The notes beneath the pieces are model-generated. The model saw only the letters and a list, made by a program, of their open reading frames with translations, did no database searches and had not been told where the DNA came from. Positions 10,601 to 44,454 of a stretch of 64,000 nt of DNA are shown one piece after another; the stretch's first letter is position 1; every line of letters begins with the position of its first letter. The stretch comes from Mesostigma viride. Taxonomy: Eukaryota; Streptophyta; Mesostigmatophyceae; Mesostigmatales; Mesostigmataceae. Both the position numbers and the translations under genes were made by a program. The stretch spans positions 2,401,334 through 2,465,333 of the forward strand of contig RPFO01000418.1 of NCBI GenBank assembly GCA_009746045.1. Reading direction: 5' to 3'.

Positions 10601-13600
10601 TCCGTTCTATTCGTTCATGTGTGAGATCTTTATTTTATATTGTATACACCGGCTACTGATCGGTTCTATTCGTTCATGTGTGAGATCTTTACTTTATATT
10701 GTATACACCGGCTACTGATCGGTTCTATTCGTTCATGTGTGAGATCTTTATTTTATATTGTATACACCGGCTACTGATCCGTTCTATTCGTTCATGTGTG
10801 AGATCTTTATTTTATATTGTATACACCGGCTACTGATCCGTTCTATTCGTTCATGTGTGAGATCTTTATTTTATATTGTATACACCGGCTACTGATCGGT
10901 TCTATTCGTTCATGTGTGAGATCTTTACTTTATATTGTATACACCGGCTACTGATCGGTTCTATTCGTTCATGTGTGAGATCTTTATTTTATATTGTATA
11001 CACCGGCTATTGATCGGTTCTATTCGTTCATGTGTGAGATCTTTACTTTATATTGTGTACACCGGCTATTGATCCGTTCTATTGGTTCATGTGTGAGATC
11101 TTTATTTTATATTGTATAAACCGGCTATTGATCCGTTCTATTCGTTCATGTGTGAGATCTTTATTTTATATTGTATACACCGGCTATTGATCCGTTCTAT
11201 TCGTTCATGTGTGAGATCTTTATTTTATATTGTATACACCGGCTATTGATCCGTTCTATTCGTTCATGTGTGAGATCTTTATTTTATATTGTATAAACCG
11301 GCTATTGATCCGTTCTATTCGTTCATGTGTGAGATCTTTACTTTATATTGTATAAACCGGCTATTGATCCGTTCTATTCGTTCATGTGTGAGATCTTTAC
11401 AGTACAGTACAAGCTGTGCACAAGCTGTGCTGCCTGTACTTTTCGTGTACAAGGGCAGCACGATTCGTCACACCCAGCGGTGCCATTGTGGGTGCTGCCC
11501 TGACAGCGCTCCCAAGGCAGGGAGGTGGGGGTTTTAGAGGACCAGTCTTCAGGACTGGTGAAAAGCAATGCATCCTGGGATGAACTACATTCAACATGGA
11601 ATCAGACAGGCGCCCACATGGCTCCCGCGCATGTAAAGCAAAAGATGAGCGTTCACCCATTCCAACCTGCACCTGTTCGGCTCGCCTTGCAATGATTCTT
11701 GACCCCAATCGCCTTTGTGGCATCGGCCAGCCCTCCCTTCTGCCCCATCCAGTAACACGCAGACTCTGATGTCCACCCTTCCAGCCCGCCCACCCACCTG
11801 CCCCCGTGTCTGCCTGCCTCCTTACCTGCCCCTTGCCCCGCCCGCCTGCCCCTCGCCACCGCCCCCCCTGCCTGCCCGGCTACCCCATTCCCTCCTGCCT
11901 GCCCTGCTGGCCCTCCCCCCCCCCCCCCCCCCCCCTCCGCCTGCCCGGCTACCCCGTTCCCTCCTGCCTGCGCTGCTGACCCTTGACCCTTGCGTTCCCC
12001 CCTTCCTCCTGCAGGTGCGCGACCTCAACATGGCGGTACGTGACATCGAGGGCGCGTATAAGGGCTGGGCGCCGCGCCACCGTGCGAATTTCGGCTCCAA
12101 TGTGCGCGACCTCAACCTGGACGTGGCGGACATCAACGCGCGCAAGCCCGCGCTTGTGCGGCCACGCACACCCATCGAGGAGCACATCCCGGGCAGCCGG
12201 CCGCACCCGTGGACGCGGCAGAGGGCGAGCGGCGAGGTGGACCTCGCCATGCGCAACGACGACATCGAGGTGAGTGGTGGGCATGATATCAGCCCATGGT
12301 GGGTGCTGTGACTGTCGTGGGGTTGCGGGTGTTGTGGGCATGTGTAATATGCCCGTCGCAACCATGCGCCCATCGGTAATCTGCATTGTGCACTGGCCAC
12401 ATTGGACATTGCAGCGTCGATACAGTAGCACCCAATCTCTAAGGTAGCACGCATGAAAGCTGTACACTATCCAAGCAATATGCGTGCAGGTGTACACCCT
12501 GCACGCAATGGGCATGCGTGAAGGTGTCTTGAAGTTAAAATAGCAGCGATGCGGTGCCCTGGTTATGTTTGATGGCGGGAATGTGTTTTTGCTGAACTGG
12601 TGTTGCCACGGGCTGGCAGCGCTCGTTTCAGCATGTGCTTGCGCAGGGGGTGGCGTTGCCAAGCTCTTTCTTGTCACAGAAAAGTTGTCCCAAGACGCCC
12701 ACAATCGCACCACCCCTGCCATGCCATGCCTTGCAGCAAACGCATGCCCTTTGCCATGATAGCGTTTCAACTTGCAAATTAACCACTCCACACCCTATGG
12801 GTGATTTATTCCCATCTCACGACATGGCCCCAGGAACGCCCGTACGGCTGGATGGTGAAAATAGGCTGGGGGTGGGATGGTGATCATGTTGCCGGTGCTG
12901 TCGGCTGTCACTGTATCTGGCGCCCTTGCCGTGGTCACCCACCAGGCAATAATTAATTAATCAATTAAAAGCACGTGACCGCTTCACGTGGGTATCAATG
13001 AAGAAAGTTCAACCCCTATTCTCAGCAAGGAGGGAGGGCGCCCTGGCTGCTCTCATACCCACCAGGCTCCCTATAGTTTCTACTTCATCTGGTCATGCGC
13101 TAGCTGCCCTCGCGTACGCACGTCGGGCGGTTACTGACACGTATCGCTCCCTCTGGGCCTGCTTCCCACCCACCCATCCGCTGCCTTTGCTTGTGCTCTC
13201 TGCGTGGTCTCCGTGCGCACGTGCTTTGTGTGTGGGCTTGAACTCCTCACGCGGTCCATCTCTGGCAGGGTGCCCACCCGCTGTCCCCCACCGCCACGCT
13301 GCTGGCACGGCGTGCCGCCTTCCGGGACGCCAACGTACGTCTCTTTTCTCCCCTGGGGCACTATGCTTGCTCATGCTTACTGCCGTGCTCGTCGTTATCT
13401 TACCACTGCCCCTGCTGTTCGCCAGCCACATTTCCAGCCCGCTATCATCCAAATCATGGGTATAGGGCTAAAGGAGTAATAACTAAAGCTCTCTGGACCA
13501 TCGGGTACCACTCTCTAGCCGCCACACGCCTCCCAACCCTAAACCATCAGTCAACCCGGTGCGAACACCAGCCAACACCCAGTCACCCGCTCAACCCGAA

Positions 13601-16433
13601 TGCAACCTGACAGCCAGGCACCATGGCCCTTAGAACTTCTCGCAGCGCTCACAGTGCGGCCACCCCCCATTAAAAATTAAATTAAATTATAACATGCCTC
13701 CGTGGGGAGGTCATGTAGCACATATTTCATGATGGATGGGGTGGAGGAAGCCGCGTGATCGAACTATCCTAACTCTATCTAGAAAAGCCGAACTACACTA
13801 CTCATCAAAACGCCTCCTCCGCTTGGGGGGAGGTGGCTTGCCCACAGGGTCGGGCGTGTGTGCCTTGACAATCTTCTTCCACCGCTCCTTGTCCTGCATG
13901 GCAGTCCAAAGACGGGAGAGAGAGTGGATGCGGTACTCAAACTGGGCTGGGACCACTAGGTCGTCCAGCAACATCTGGGTATAGGTCATGGCATGTTTCC
14001 CTACCTTTTTAGGAATGTTCTTGGGGCCAGGCCAGGTCAAAATGTGCCGCCCCGGTTGGCCGAGCCGCTGGGGACCGGCCAGACCAAGGGCGGTGTCGAC
14101 CTGGCTGGTGCGAGCAAGATGTCCTACAAATGCTATCCTACGCTGTCTAATCTCGTCCGAAATACGCGGCACCCCCCATGACCCTCACAAAATCACCCCG
14201 AGTCGTCGGGACCCCCATGCTTCAACCCCTCGTGGCTTCCTCGCTCATGAATCCCCCCCGCACCATCGTGGCCTGCATGGCTTCTCATAAACGCTCTCGT
14301 GACCTCCATCCATTCACCCTGCATCCCTTTCCCCCCACCAGGGCGAGCCGGCTAGCCCGTCGTCCCCCCCCAGCGCAGACAACGCCTCTCGCCCCCGCAT
14401 GCCCCTCGAGCAGCTGCGCTCCGTGCGCCAAGAGAACGTGTCCGCCATCCGTCACAAGCTGGACGCGGTGGCGGCGGCAGCAGCGCCGGACGAGCTGATG
14501 CGCTCGTTCAAGCGGCTGGACCGCGACCGCTCGAGTACGGATGCTCAGGCTTGGTTGTTTAGCGTGGTGGTCTTGTTGTTTGCATCACTATCACGTGGTC
14601 AAAATCACTTGGCATCAAATTATGTTGCGACCCCAAAAGAAGGTGAAAGCCAATGTATGCATGCTCCTTTTGTTTAGTGATGTGCCTTTATGCTCTGTAT
14701 GTATGCTCCTGTTGTTTGGAGATGTGCCTTTATGCTCTGTATGTATGCTCCTGTTGTTTAGAGATGTGCCTTTAGGCTCTGTATGTATGCTCCTGTTGTT
14801 TGGAGATGTGCCTTTATGCTCTGTATGTATGCTCCTGTTGTTTAGAGATGTGCCTTTATGCTCTGTATGTATGCTCCTGTTGTTTAGAGATGTGCCTTTA
14901 TGCTCTGTATGTATGCTCCTGTTGTTTGGAGATGTGCCTTTATGCTCTGTATGTATGCTCCTGTTGTTTGGAGATGTGCCTTTATGCTCTGTATGTATGC
15001 TCCTGTTGTTTAGAGATGTGCCTTTATGTTGATGTGTGCTGGTCCTCTAAAGCGGTAGCTTGCTGTTGCTGCTGATGTTGCTGGTGGTATCAATAGTGTG
15101 GCCTCGTTCATGATGATGGTGCCTGTTCATGATGATATTATGTATGGTGGCTCATTACAGGACTTTGTGTGTGCTGATGCAAGCGGCTGGACCATGACCG
15201 CTCTACGGCTTGGGTTGACCTGCGATAATTTTCTCAAATGCGTTGATTTGTATCTCATCCACACAGGTGATTTGTATTTCTCATCCACACAAGTCTTCTC
15301 CGGGTATCTTCTTGTCCTTTCATTCACCTACGACACGACATCCCTTGCAACGGCCCAACGTCACCTAACCTGCCATCCTCCCCCCCTCGGCCCCTTTTCC
15401 ATCCCCCCCCACAAGCTAATGCGTGCGACCCTCCCCTTCCCCTCCCCTTTTCCTTATGCCCATCCGCAGACAAGCTGATGCGTGCGACCCTCCCCTTCCC
15501 CTCCCTTTTTCCTTATGCCCATCCGCAGACAAGCTGATGCGTGCGACCCTCCCCTTCCCCTCCCTTTTTTCCTTATGCCCATCCGCAGACAAGCTGATGC
15601 GTGCGACCCTCCCCTTCCCCTCCCTTTTTCCTTATGCCCATCTGCAGACAAGCTGATGCGTGCGACCCTCCCCTTCCCCTCCCCTTTTCCTTATGCCCAT
15701 CCGCAGACAAGCTGATGCGTGCGATCCTCCCCTTCCCCTCCCTTTTTCCTTATGCCCATCCGCAGACAAGCTGATGCGTGCGACCCTCCCCTTCCCCTCC
15801 CTTTTTTCCTTATGCCCATCCGCAGACAAGCTGATGCGTGCGACCCTCCCCTTCCCCTCCCTTTTTCCTTATGCCCATCTGCAGACAAGCTGATGTGTGC
15901 GACCCTCCCCTTCCCCTCCCTTTTTCCTTATGCCCATCCGCAGACAAGCTGATGTGTGCGACCCTCCCCTTCCCCTCCCTTTTTCCTTATGCCCATCCGC
16001 AGACAAGCTGACGCGCGCCGAGTTCCGCCGCACGATGGAGGCGCTGGGCGTGCCGATGAGCGAGGGAGAGATCAACACGGCGGTGGCGGGGTTCGATGCG
16101 GACCAGAGCGGTGCGTGGGGCGGCAAGGTGGCCACTGCCGTTGTTTTTCTTGAAGGGGGAATGATGCCACGTGGTTGCTGGTGGTGGGCTTGGATGCGGA
16201 CCAGAGCGGTGGGGGAGGGGGGCAAGCGGGCCAGTACACCTGTTTTTGTTGCATCGGGAACCAAACCACGTGCTTGGGGGTGGCAGCGGGTTGGACACGG
16301 ACAAGAGTGGTGCGGGGGAGCATGCGCTAATGACTGCCATTGTGTATGTGTGTGTGAGTGAGTGAGTGAGTGAGTGAGTGAGAGAGAGGGAGAGGGAGAG
16401 AGAGGGAGAGGGAGAGAGAGGGAGAGGGAGACG

Positions 16434-16497
<64 letters not shown>

Positions 16498-16501
16498 GAC
16501 A

Positions 16502-16568
<67 letters not shown>

Positions 16569-17756
16569 GCTGCAACCGCCCATGGGCGCGTGCACAAGAG
16601 CGTGCAGTTGCGCATGCGTTAGGGTTATTCTCTAGTGTCCGTCCGACTGTGATGCAGGTGCATGCCACGCGAAAGTTCATTGTCTGGACACTACAGTGAC
16701 ACTACAGTGACACTACAGTGTACCCTCTGGCTCTGGCACTGGCACACATGCTATGGCACACTCCGGTGCACCCGACAGAGAGGCATGTCTACAATCGGAG
16801 CATGCCCTGGACGGGACAGCCGGACCCGACGCATGACACAAGTTCATGAGCAGGGCATCCTCCCACTTGCCCTTGGATGCCCCCGGGGACTAACACATAG
16901 GACCTTCAACATGATGATGATTGTGACTACATAGCGCCCCCCCGGGACATTTGACCTTATCTCACATACTATCATATAGGAACTTCGACATGATGATGAT
17001 CTTATCTCACTCGATGAGTGATGTCGTTTGCCCTTCGCATCTCGCATCCGGTGGCCCCCCTCTGGTCCCGCAGGCTACATCAACTACAAGGAGTTTGCGC
17101 GCGCCGTGTACCCGCGCGCGGCCGCCATGGCCACCAGCTCGCGACGACACGCGCCCGCCGCCGTGGGTGTGCCTCCCATGGCGTCCTCCTCCGACAGCCA
17201 CAAGCCCGCCCGCTCCCTGGACAACGATCGGCACGGCTACGGCGGCGAGGACCTTGGCCCACCCCCTGCGGGAGGCCCATCCGGCACCATGCATTACGAG
17301 TTCAAGGGCGGGCGAGCCGGCCGGACTGCCCCCGAAGGGGAGTACTCCTCGCCCGGGTACCGGCCGATTCGGGCCGCAACCAGTCTTGCGCACCGCGGCC
17401 CACCTGGCGGCGTCAGCAACATGGGGGCGGACGGGGAGGGGCCCGAGTCGTGGCGAGCCACGCGGGACGCGGGGGCGGGTCGTGGGCCGATTCCCGCGAC
17501 GTTCGGGGCCGGGTCGGGCCCGCTCACGACCGGCACGACAAACTTCTACCGTCCGACACGGGACGTGGGCGACACCAGCCACTGGGACATGAACACGATG
17601 CGGAGCAAGCAGGAGCGGCTCACGGCGAGGGCCACGCACTCGGCGGGCGTGCAGGCGCACGTGCGGCAGCAGGCAGCCGCGGCAAGCGCCAAGCCCAACT
17701 ATTCCGCCATGCGGCAGCGGGCGGAGGATATTGCCTTGGTTCGCTCGCTGCAGTGA
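7667..17756 (+). CDS. EF-hand-pair protein with repeated D-I-x-G motifs, probable axonemal protein (5' incomplete)
   Basis: Ten exons join in phase: 7667-7721, 8117-8177, 8832-8896, 9944-10044, 10316-10367, 12015-12269, 13269-13334, 14342-14534, 16003-16110, 17074-17756 (TGA). They give about 545 residues. The N-terminal two thirds carry short motifs (VEDITG, PVYILPSYKDEPP, IDDIEGTR, VRDIEGA, VADINARKP, NDDIE). The junction at 14534/16003 completes the loop DRDRSNKLTRAE (about residues 278-289). The junction at 16110/17074 completes DADQSGYINYKE (314-325). Both are canonical calcium-binding EF loops with normal 36-residue spacing. The C-terminus is Gly/Pro/Arg-rich. Proteins mixing DI-x-G motifs with EF-hands occur in flagellated protists, so the axonemal role is inference. 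The first exon needs two bases of a codon from an unseen exon. Confidence 0.85.
9004..9215. repeat. Minisatellite in EF-hand gene intron 3
   Basis: Seven imperfect copies of a unit containing AGCTAGCACGAATGGGCACA, with variable CAGTAGCAGT spacers. It lies inside the intron 8897-9943. Confidence 0.8.
10563..11402. repeat. 59-bp tandem array in EF-hand gene intron 5
   Basis: About 14 copies of a 59-bp unit containing TTATATTGTATACACCGGCT and GTTCATGTGTGAGATCTTT. A few sites alternate between copies (CTACTG/CTATTG, CCG/CGG). It sits within the 1.6-kb intron 10368-12014. Confidence 0.95.
12948..13056 (-). mobile_element. 109-bp palindrome-family retroelement insertion with 11-bp target-site duplication
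   Basis: It is flanked by perfect ACCCACCAGGC copies at 12937-12947 and 13057-13067. On the minus strand it contains the GGGCGCCCTCCCTCC block, then CACGTGAAGCGGTCACGTG, then a TTTAATTGATTAATTAATT tail. It matches 1016-1125. It lies in an EF-hand gene intron (12270-13268). Confidence 0.85.
13671..14169 (-). mobile_element. 5'-truncated LINE insertion (499 bp) with 10-bp target-site duplication
   Basis: It is flanked by perfect CACCCCCCAT copies at 13661-13670 and 14170-14179. The minus strand encodes an intact ORF2 C-terminus ending at 13798. This includes RRIAFVGHLAR, a typical LINE end motif, and a basic tail. A 3' UTR follows with the hairpin CCTCCCCACGGAGG (13692-13705) and an ATTTAATTT tail. 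It lies antisense in EF-hand gene intron 7. The uninterrupted frame suggests a fairly recent insertion. Confidence 0.9.
14660..15028. repeat. 42-bp tandem array in EF-hand gene intron 8
   Basis: About nine copies of a 42-bp unit containing CTGTATGTATGCTCCTGTTG and GATGTGCCTTTA. The ORFs it creates are a by-product of a unit divisible by three. Confidence 0.9.
15409..16015 (+). repeat. Tandem array of the 3' splice site of EF-hand exon 9 (59-60 bp unit, 10 copies)
   Basis: Each unit contains a pyrimidine-rich tract, CCCATCCGCAG and the exon-like ACAAGCTGATGCG. The last copy is the real acceptor (CCGCAG|ACAAGCTGACGCG at 16002/16003). Units 4 and 8 share the variant TCTGCAG, suggesting that blocks of four units were copied. 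A degenerate eleventh copy at 15409 lacks the CAG. Confidence 0.95.
16361..16565. repeat. (GAGT)n, (GA)n and (CA)n microsatellites
   Basis: A compound purine-rich run in EF-hand gene intron 9: GTGA repeats, GAGAGGGA repeats, long GA runs and a short CA run. Confidence 0.95.
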
Positions 17757-20209
17757 TCGGGGGGTTGTGGATACTAAGCACAGTACTGAGCACAGAATGA
17801 TGGGGGGGGGGAGGCGCTTTTGGGTGGGGAAGAGTGGACACAGGGGGCGGAATTCCTGCAAAACGGAGGAACAGCTTCCAGGTGGCCAAGGGGATAATTA
17901 ACTGTTAAGTTGATGTGGGTTGCCAGAGGGTTTGCAGTACGCACAATGGAAATCCGGGTAGATGAAGGTAGTCATCAGTATTGAGACCAATCGCGTTGGT
18001 CATCTCGATCAATAATCTTGACGGGCTGGATGAAGGGGCGCATTGTTCCCATACCAGCACGGCATACTGTGGGCACGGCCACGTCAACAATGAAATTTTG
18101 GTACAGTACTAGGATCCGATTAATGTGTGTGAGCGTAGTAGATAAACTTGCCACAACTATAATGCTCTCTAAAAGCGGGAAGGTGTTTTTCCTGTGACCA
18201 CCAATTCTAGCAGGAATCCAGTGCTACTTCATAAGTATAAACTCGACTTAATGAATCGGTTTCCTCTGAATATAGTTTAATTAACGAATGCGGGAAAGAT
18301 AGGGTCGCTATGCATTGGCCTGCACGTGGAAGGCTGTCAGCAACATGGGCTGACTAATTATTCGATATGTACCATGGGTTTCATGAGCTCGCCTGCATTT
18401 TCTTTGGATGACGCGGTTGAGGGTCGGTGGCTATTAATTAGTGGTACGAGAAAATTAATATTTTAGGTTTTATACGACTTGCTCGCAAAGATTTGTAATT
18501 TGGTCGCACCGGCTGAGATTAGCTAGGGACATGTAGGGTCGGCTGGTTGCTTCTTAGAATATTTGACTGGTTAATTTGGTTTTTTTAGTGAGTTGTGATT
18601 AATTGTTGTATAGTGGCCGGACTCGGACCGGCCCAAGGGGTCTATTAATTAATCCATTAACTCGCGTTAGCACATTTATAACGCAATTTTTTGCGTTATA
18701 ACACTTTATTTCAATTAAACACATCTAATGAAGCAAGCATGATATGGGCTATCTGAGGCCAGTTATGAATTCTCTGAGATATATAAAAAAATGTAGTATA
18801 TGGTCTTGGCATGTAATTCCCAGCCTGGCTATGTGAAATTCAAAGTTGAAGACACATGGGTCTCGTAAACTATGACCCCCTCACACTACAAGGGGCCGGT
18901 ATGCCACATGGGTCAAGTATTGCAGGCACTGAATTTTTTAATTGGAGTAAAAGCAATATATGTAGACCCTCGTGGCTGCATATGGGCTTGAAATAAGCAG
19001 CCCTCCTATTTTCCCCACACCCATGAAATTATAACACTATAACACTGGGTAGACAAGTGGGTGCACACAAAAGGCACCGTGGGCCCCTTGGGGGGCATAA
19101 ACCCATGGAGATGCACAAACTAAGCCCAGATATGTCAAAATAAGACAGGGCAACCACCTGCAGCCAATAATACAAGCTGGCCACATGCCACGCTTAACGA
19201 GAAGAGCGGGCACTGCGGCCACCTTGTCCATGCACGTAGGTAACGTGGTACGGACACCCTACGCAAGGCATGCATTCTAGGAGGCAGCCACCAACAAACT
19301 AGTGGTGTTGAGCCTATTTCAGCCTGCCCTAGCAAGGATAAACTAGGCCTAAGCTGCTATAGCTTGCCAGGTGATGGCCAGCACACCTGGTGGCACATGC
19401 TGTCAATGGGAAGCTTTTACTCACCAGTTACGTGCTTGATGATGCCACAGAGACCAGCCAACTGCCTCACACTCATGCAATATGTGTATGGGAAATGTAT
19501 AACAAACATATATGGAGGTATTCAAACCCATACAGCCTCTAAAACTTATCACCATCACCCTGTGGCAGGTCAACTGACTGAGGGAAGCATCTAAGAATGG
19601 TGTTTTAGAAAGGGGCCAGGCCAGGGTCAAGAAAGAGCATGAATAGTGCAAAAAGAATGTGCTACACAAGCTAGAACGTATATATAAATGTCAAACATCG
19701 ATAGGAAAACGATGCTTAAGCTTTACCAGGCATGGATGGCGTTACCTTGGCCCAGCCGGTGGCCGCAAAATGGCGCATTTCGGCACACCAAAGCTGTGCA
19801 GCATTAATTAATTAAACTCGTGCTCCCGTTGGGGAGTCACGGAGCACCGAAGTGCTTTTAATCCCTGTGTGTGCACTACAGGAGAAAGGGCAGAGACCCC
19901 CAGTCTCCTTCATGCCAAAGGCATGCCACAGCTGCAATCGGGCGCGGCTAGCTAAAAGGACAGGCTAACGATCCGGCAAACTGTGGGTGCAATAAGACCC
20001 ATGTGAGCATATCATAGCAAGGAGCGTGGGCAAGTAATCTGAACATAGCCAGGGCGTAGCATGGCTGTACTAGGACTAGGCTATGGCTGGTTGTGTACCG
20101 TGCGTTGGCGGCACGTGACTAGGTGTGTTGGCACAGCTAGGCAACATTCTAGGCATGGCTGCCTTAGCGGCAGTGACGCCAATGGTTACAAGCTAGGGCT
20201 ATTGCTATT
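17757..20209. other. Intergenic spacer
   Basis: It is AT-rich and holds no supported gene. It contains the 3' flank of the EF-hand gene, a 45-bp motif at 18656-18703 with an inverted partner near 21450, and a LINE 3' end (TTAATTAATTAA plus hairpin CTCCCGTTGGGGAG) at 19804-19840. Confidence 0.6.
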
Positions 20210-20877
20210 CTAGCCCGCTGGGGGCGTCCACATCTTGTGGTTGATCATCAGGTCCCCGCCCCTCCAGTACACCTTGGGCTTCTGGGGGTCCTGCTTATGG
20301 CGGAGGTATTCCGGCCACAGGTCGCGTCGCTGCTGTTGCTGAGCGGGGGTGAGGTCGTCATCCAGCGTCCAGGTGAGGTCGTGCAACCGCTTGCGACGAG
20401 AGAGGAACCGCTGCTTATCCTCAGGGGAGGAGAAGGTGAGTAGGACTGGTGGGGGAGCCGCCTTGTCCCGTGAGTGGGGAAGGCGGTGGCACCCACGCAG
20501 TTCTACCTCACCTACCAGGCCCATGAGGGTAAGAAGCTGGTTCTTGAGCTCGTCAGCAAGAGAGGTTGACGTCTCACCTGGCTTCTGGGGGAAGCGACGT
20601 AGCACCACTCGGCACTCGCGGCGAGCGCGATCGGTGACCTCCCGTTGCTGGGCCTGGCGGTGGTCCTCCAGCTCCTGGAGCTTTGTGGCGATGGCGTCGG
20701 TGGTGGAGGCGGTCGCTGACCGCAGCAGGTCCGCGTAGGAGAGCGGCGGGAGGTCGCCAGCATCCTGCCGGGTGGCTGGGATGCAATGGTGGCCGTCTGC
20801 TCCGCTATCTTGGGGACCTGTGTGGCCAGGGCCTCGGTGTGGGCGGTGATGGCCTCAAGCTTCTTCAGGTGCAGCAT
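19804..20877 (-). mobile_element. ORF1-bearing LINE copy lacking ORF2
   Basis: On the minus strand an ATG at 20877 opens a coiled-coil N-terminus (KKLEAITAHTEALATQVPKI). After one frameshift near 20760, the frame continues to a stop at 20210. Recognisable pieces are VELRGCHRLPHSRDK, the RRM-like PPVLLTFSSPEDKQRFL, LDDDLTPAQQQQRRD and VYWRGGDLMINHKMW. The order coiled coil, RRM, basic C-terminal domain is that of L1-type ORF1p. About 400 bp later come the 3' hairpin GACTCCCCAACGGGAGCACG (near 19820-19840) and a TTAA tail. No reverse transcriptase lies between, so this may be a non-autonomous form. Confidence 0.75.
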
Positions 20878-22200
20878 GGTCGCTGGATTCGGCGATTTCT
20901 GGCCACCCTTGCACGTTTACGACTACTATGTATCATAAAAAGTAAAAAGAAACCGATATATCCTTTAAAATACGCCGGAAAGGTATTGCTGTCAACGTTT
21001 CTATCGTCCGGCCTGATCGCAGTTTATTCCAGCAAGAACGCTGCCGACACCTATCAAATGGCCCATTTCTCACCCCAGTATGTTGCTGGGACGCTAACAT
21101 GTCTTCCTATTAGGTTACGATCGCGTTTCCTGGGGTCAAACAGCTGCGCCATGTCGCTAGACTACAGCAGGACTGCAGTGGGTACGCGCGATTTCGTTCG
21201 GCCATCACCTTCGTCTTCCCTAAAAAGTCCTGATTTACAGCTGGCATTGCATGATGCCACGTGGCAACCGTTGGGTACTTGGGTACGGGGATTTTTTTAT
21301 GAGATCCTAGGGTTATAAACTAAGCCTGACTGCAGTTGCTTGGCCTCTAAACTATTGGGAAATAGTTGTTTGAACTCCATGTTAACAACGCAATTTTTTG
21401 CGTTATAACCTCACAACGCAAAAAATTGCGTTATGTAATAACGCGAGTTAATAGACGTGTACGTGACTGCGTCACGTGAGCATAAGTCCTCAGTGGGAGG
21501 GGAACATGGGATGGAATGGATGGTGTAAGCTAGCTAGGCCGGTCCTATAGTTACATGGTTGTGGGCACCACGGCCCGAATCGCTATGTTAATGCCATACG
21601 CGGTCACACGCGGATCGAGCCCCCACAGACTTGGGGGTGGTCTCCTTCATCACTACTTGCCATCTATCCTTGCGTAGCATCTGCCTCCATATTAATTACA
21701 GACAAACCAGGATCGAGGCTGCCCGGAAGGGGTCTATGGTCGAGATTTATGTTTGTCAGTCTTGAGAACCTTGTACGACTAACTGTACGGTTAACGCAAT
21801 AGCCTGGGGGTGCGTGACCACGTCATTTACTGGCGTTTTCAGCGCTGAGGCCGACGCGTGACGCATGCCTGTGTTAATTAATTTAGGATGATGTCAGCTT
21901 GTGTGTCGGCGGACCATGCTAGGCTGGCAATGGTCCGCAATCGTTTCTTTTACAATTGCGGCAATGGCCGCCTGTGCAAAAGCATTCTAGCGCGGGTTGC
22001 ATTTGCATGTCTCGTAGCCGAGGCAGATGGTGGCACAACCGCTAAGTTGTCCAACCAGGCATAGCATAGTTGGTCGTGCAACGGAAAGAAAATTTAATTA
22101 GTTTACCCCCATGTCGTTTTCCCCGGCTGTGGGTCTTTTGACATGGGCGAAGGATGGGGCGCTACTTCGGCGGTTTGACCAGCTTCGGTGGAGCTGTTCG
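20878..22200. other. Intergenic spacer
   Basis: No gene can be supported. It contains two AACGCAATTTTTTGCGTT-type palindromes (21388-21432), a TTAACTCGCGTTA motif in inverted orientation to 18656, and the palindrome ACGTGACTGCGTCACGT (about 21461-21477). Confidence 0.5.
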
Positions 22201-22285
22201 TAAGTTTCTAAACTCCCAAACGGGAGCACGTGTTTAATTAATTAATTGATTAATTAATTAATTAATTAATTAATTAATTAATTAA
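22200..22285 (+). mobile_element. LINE 3' end with long TTAA tail next to a gene stop codon
   Basis: The hairpin CTCCCAAACGGGAG is followed by CACGTGT and about 55 bp of TTAATTAATTGATTAA. It lies 11 bp beyond the stop of the coiled-coil gene (22296), in antisense orientation. The 3' UTR of that gene must therefore run through this retroelement tail. Confidence 0.7.
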
Positions 22286-22295
22286 TCCCAGCGTG

Positions 22296-44454
<22,159 letters not shown>

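Noticed and set aside
14541-15075. Repetitive Cys/Leu-rich plus-strand ORFs
   Set aside because: They derive from a 42-bp intronic array; the flanking exons join in phase across it.
17007-17861. 284-aa minus-strand ORF opposite the last EF-hand exon
   Set aside because: It is the GC-rich shadow of a well-supported coding exon with EF-hand sequence.
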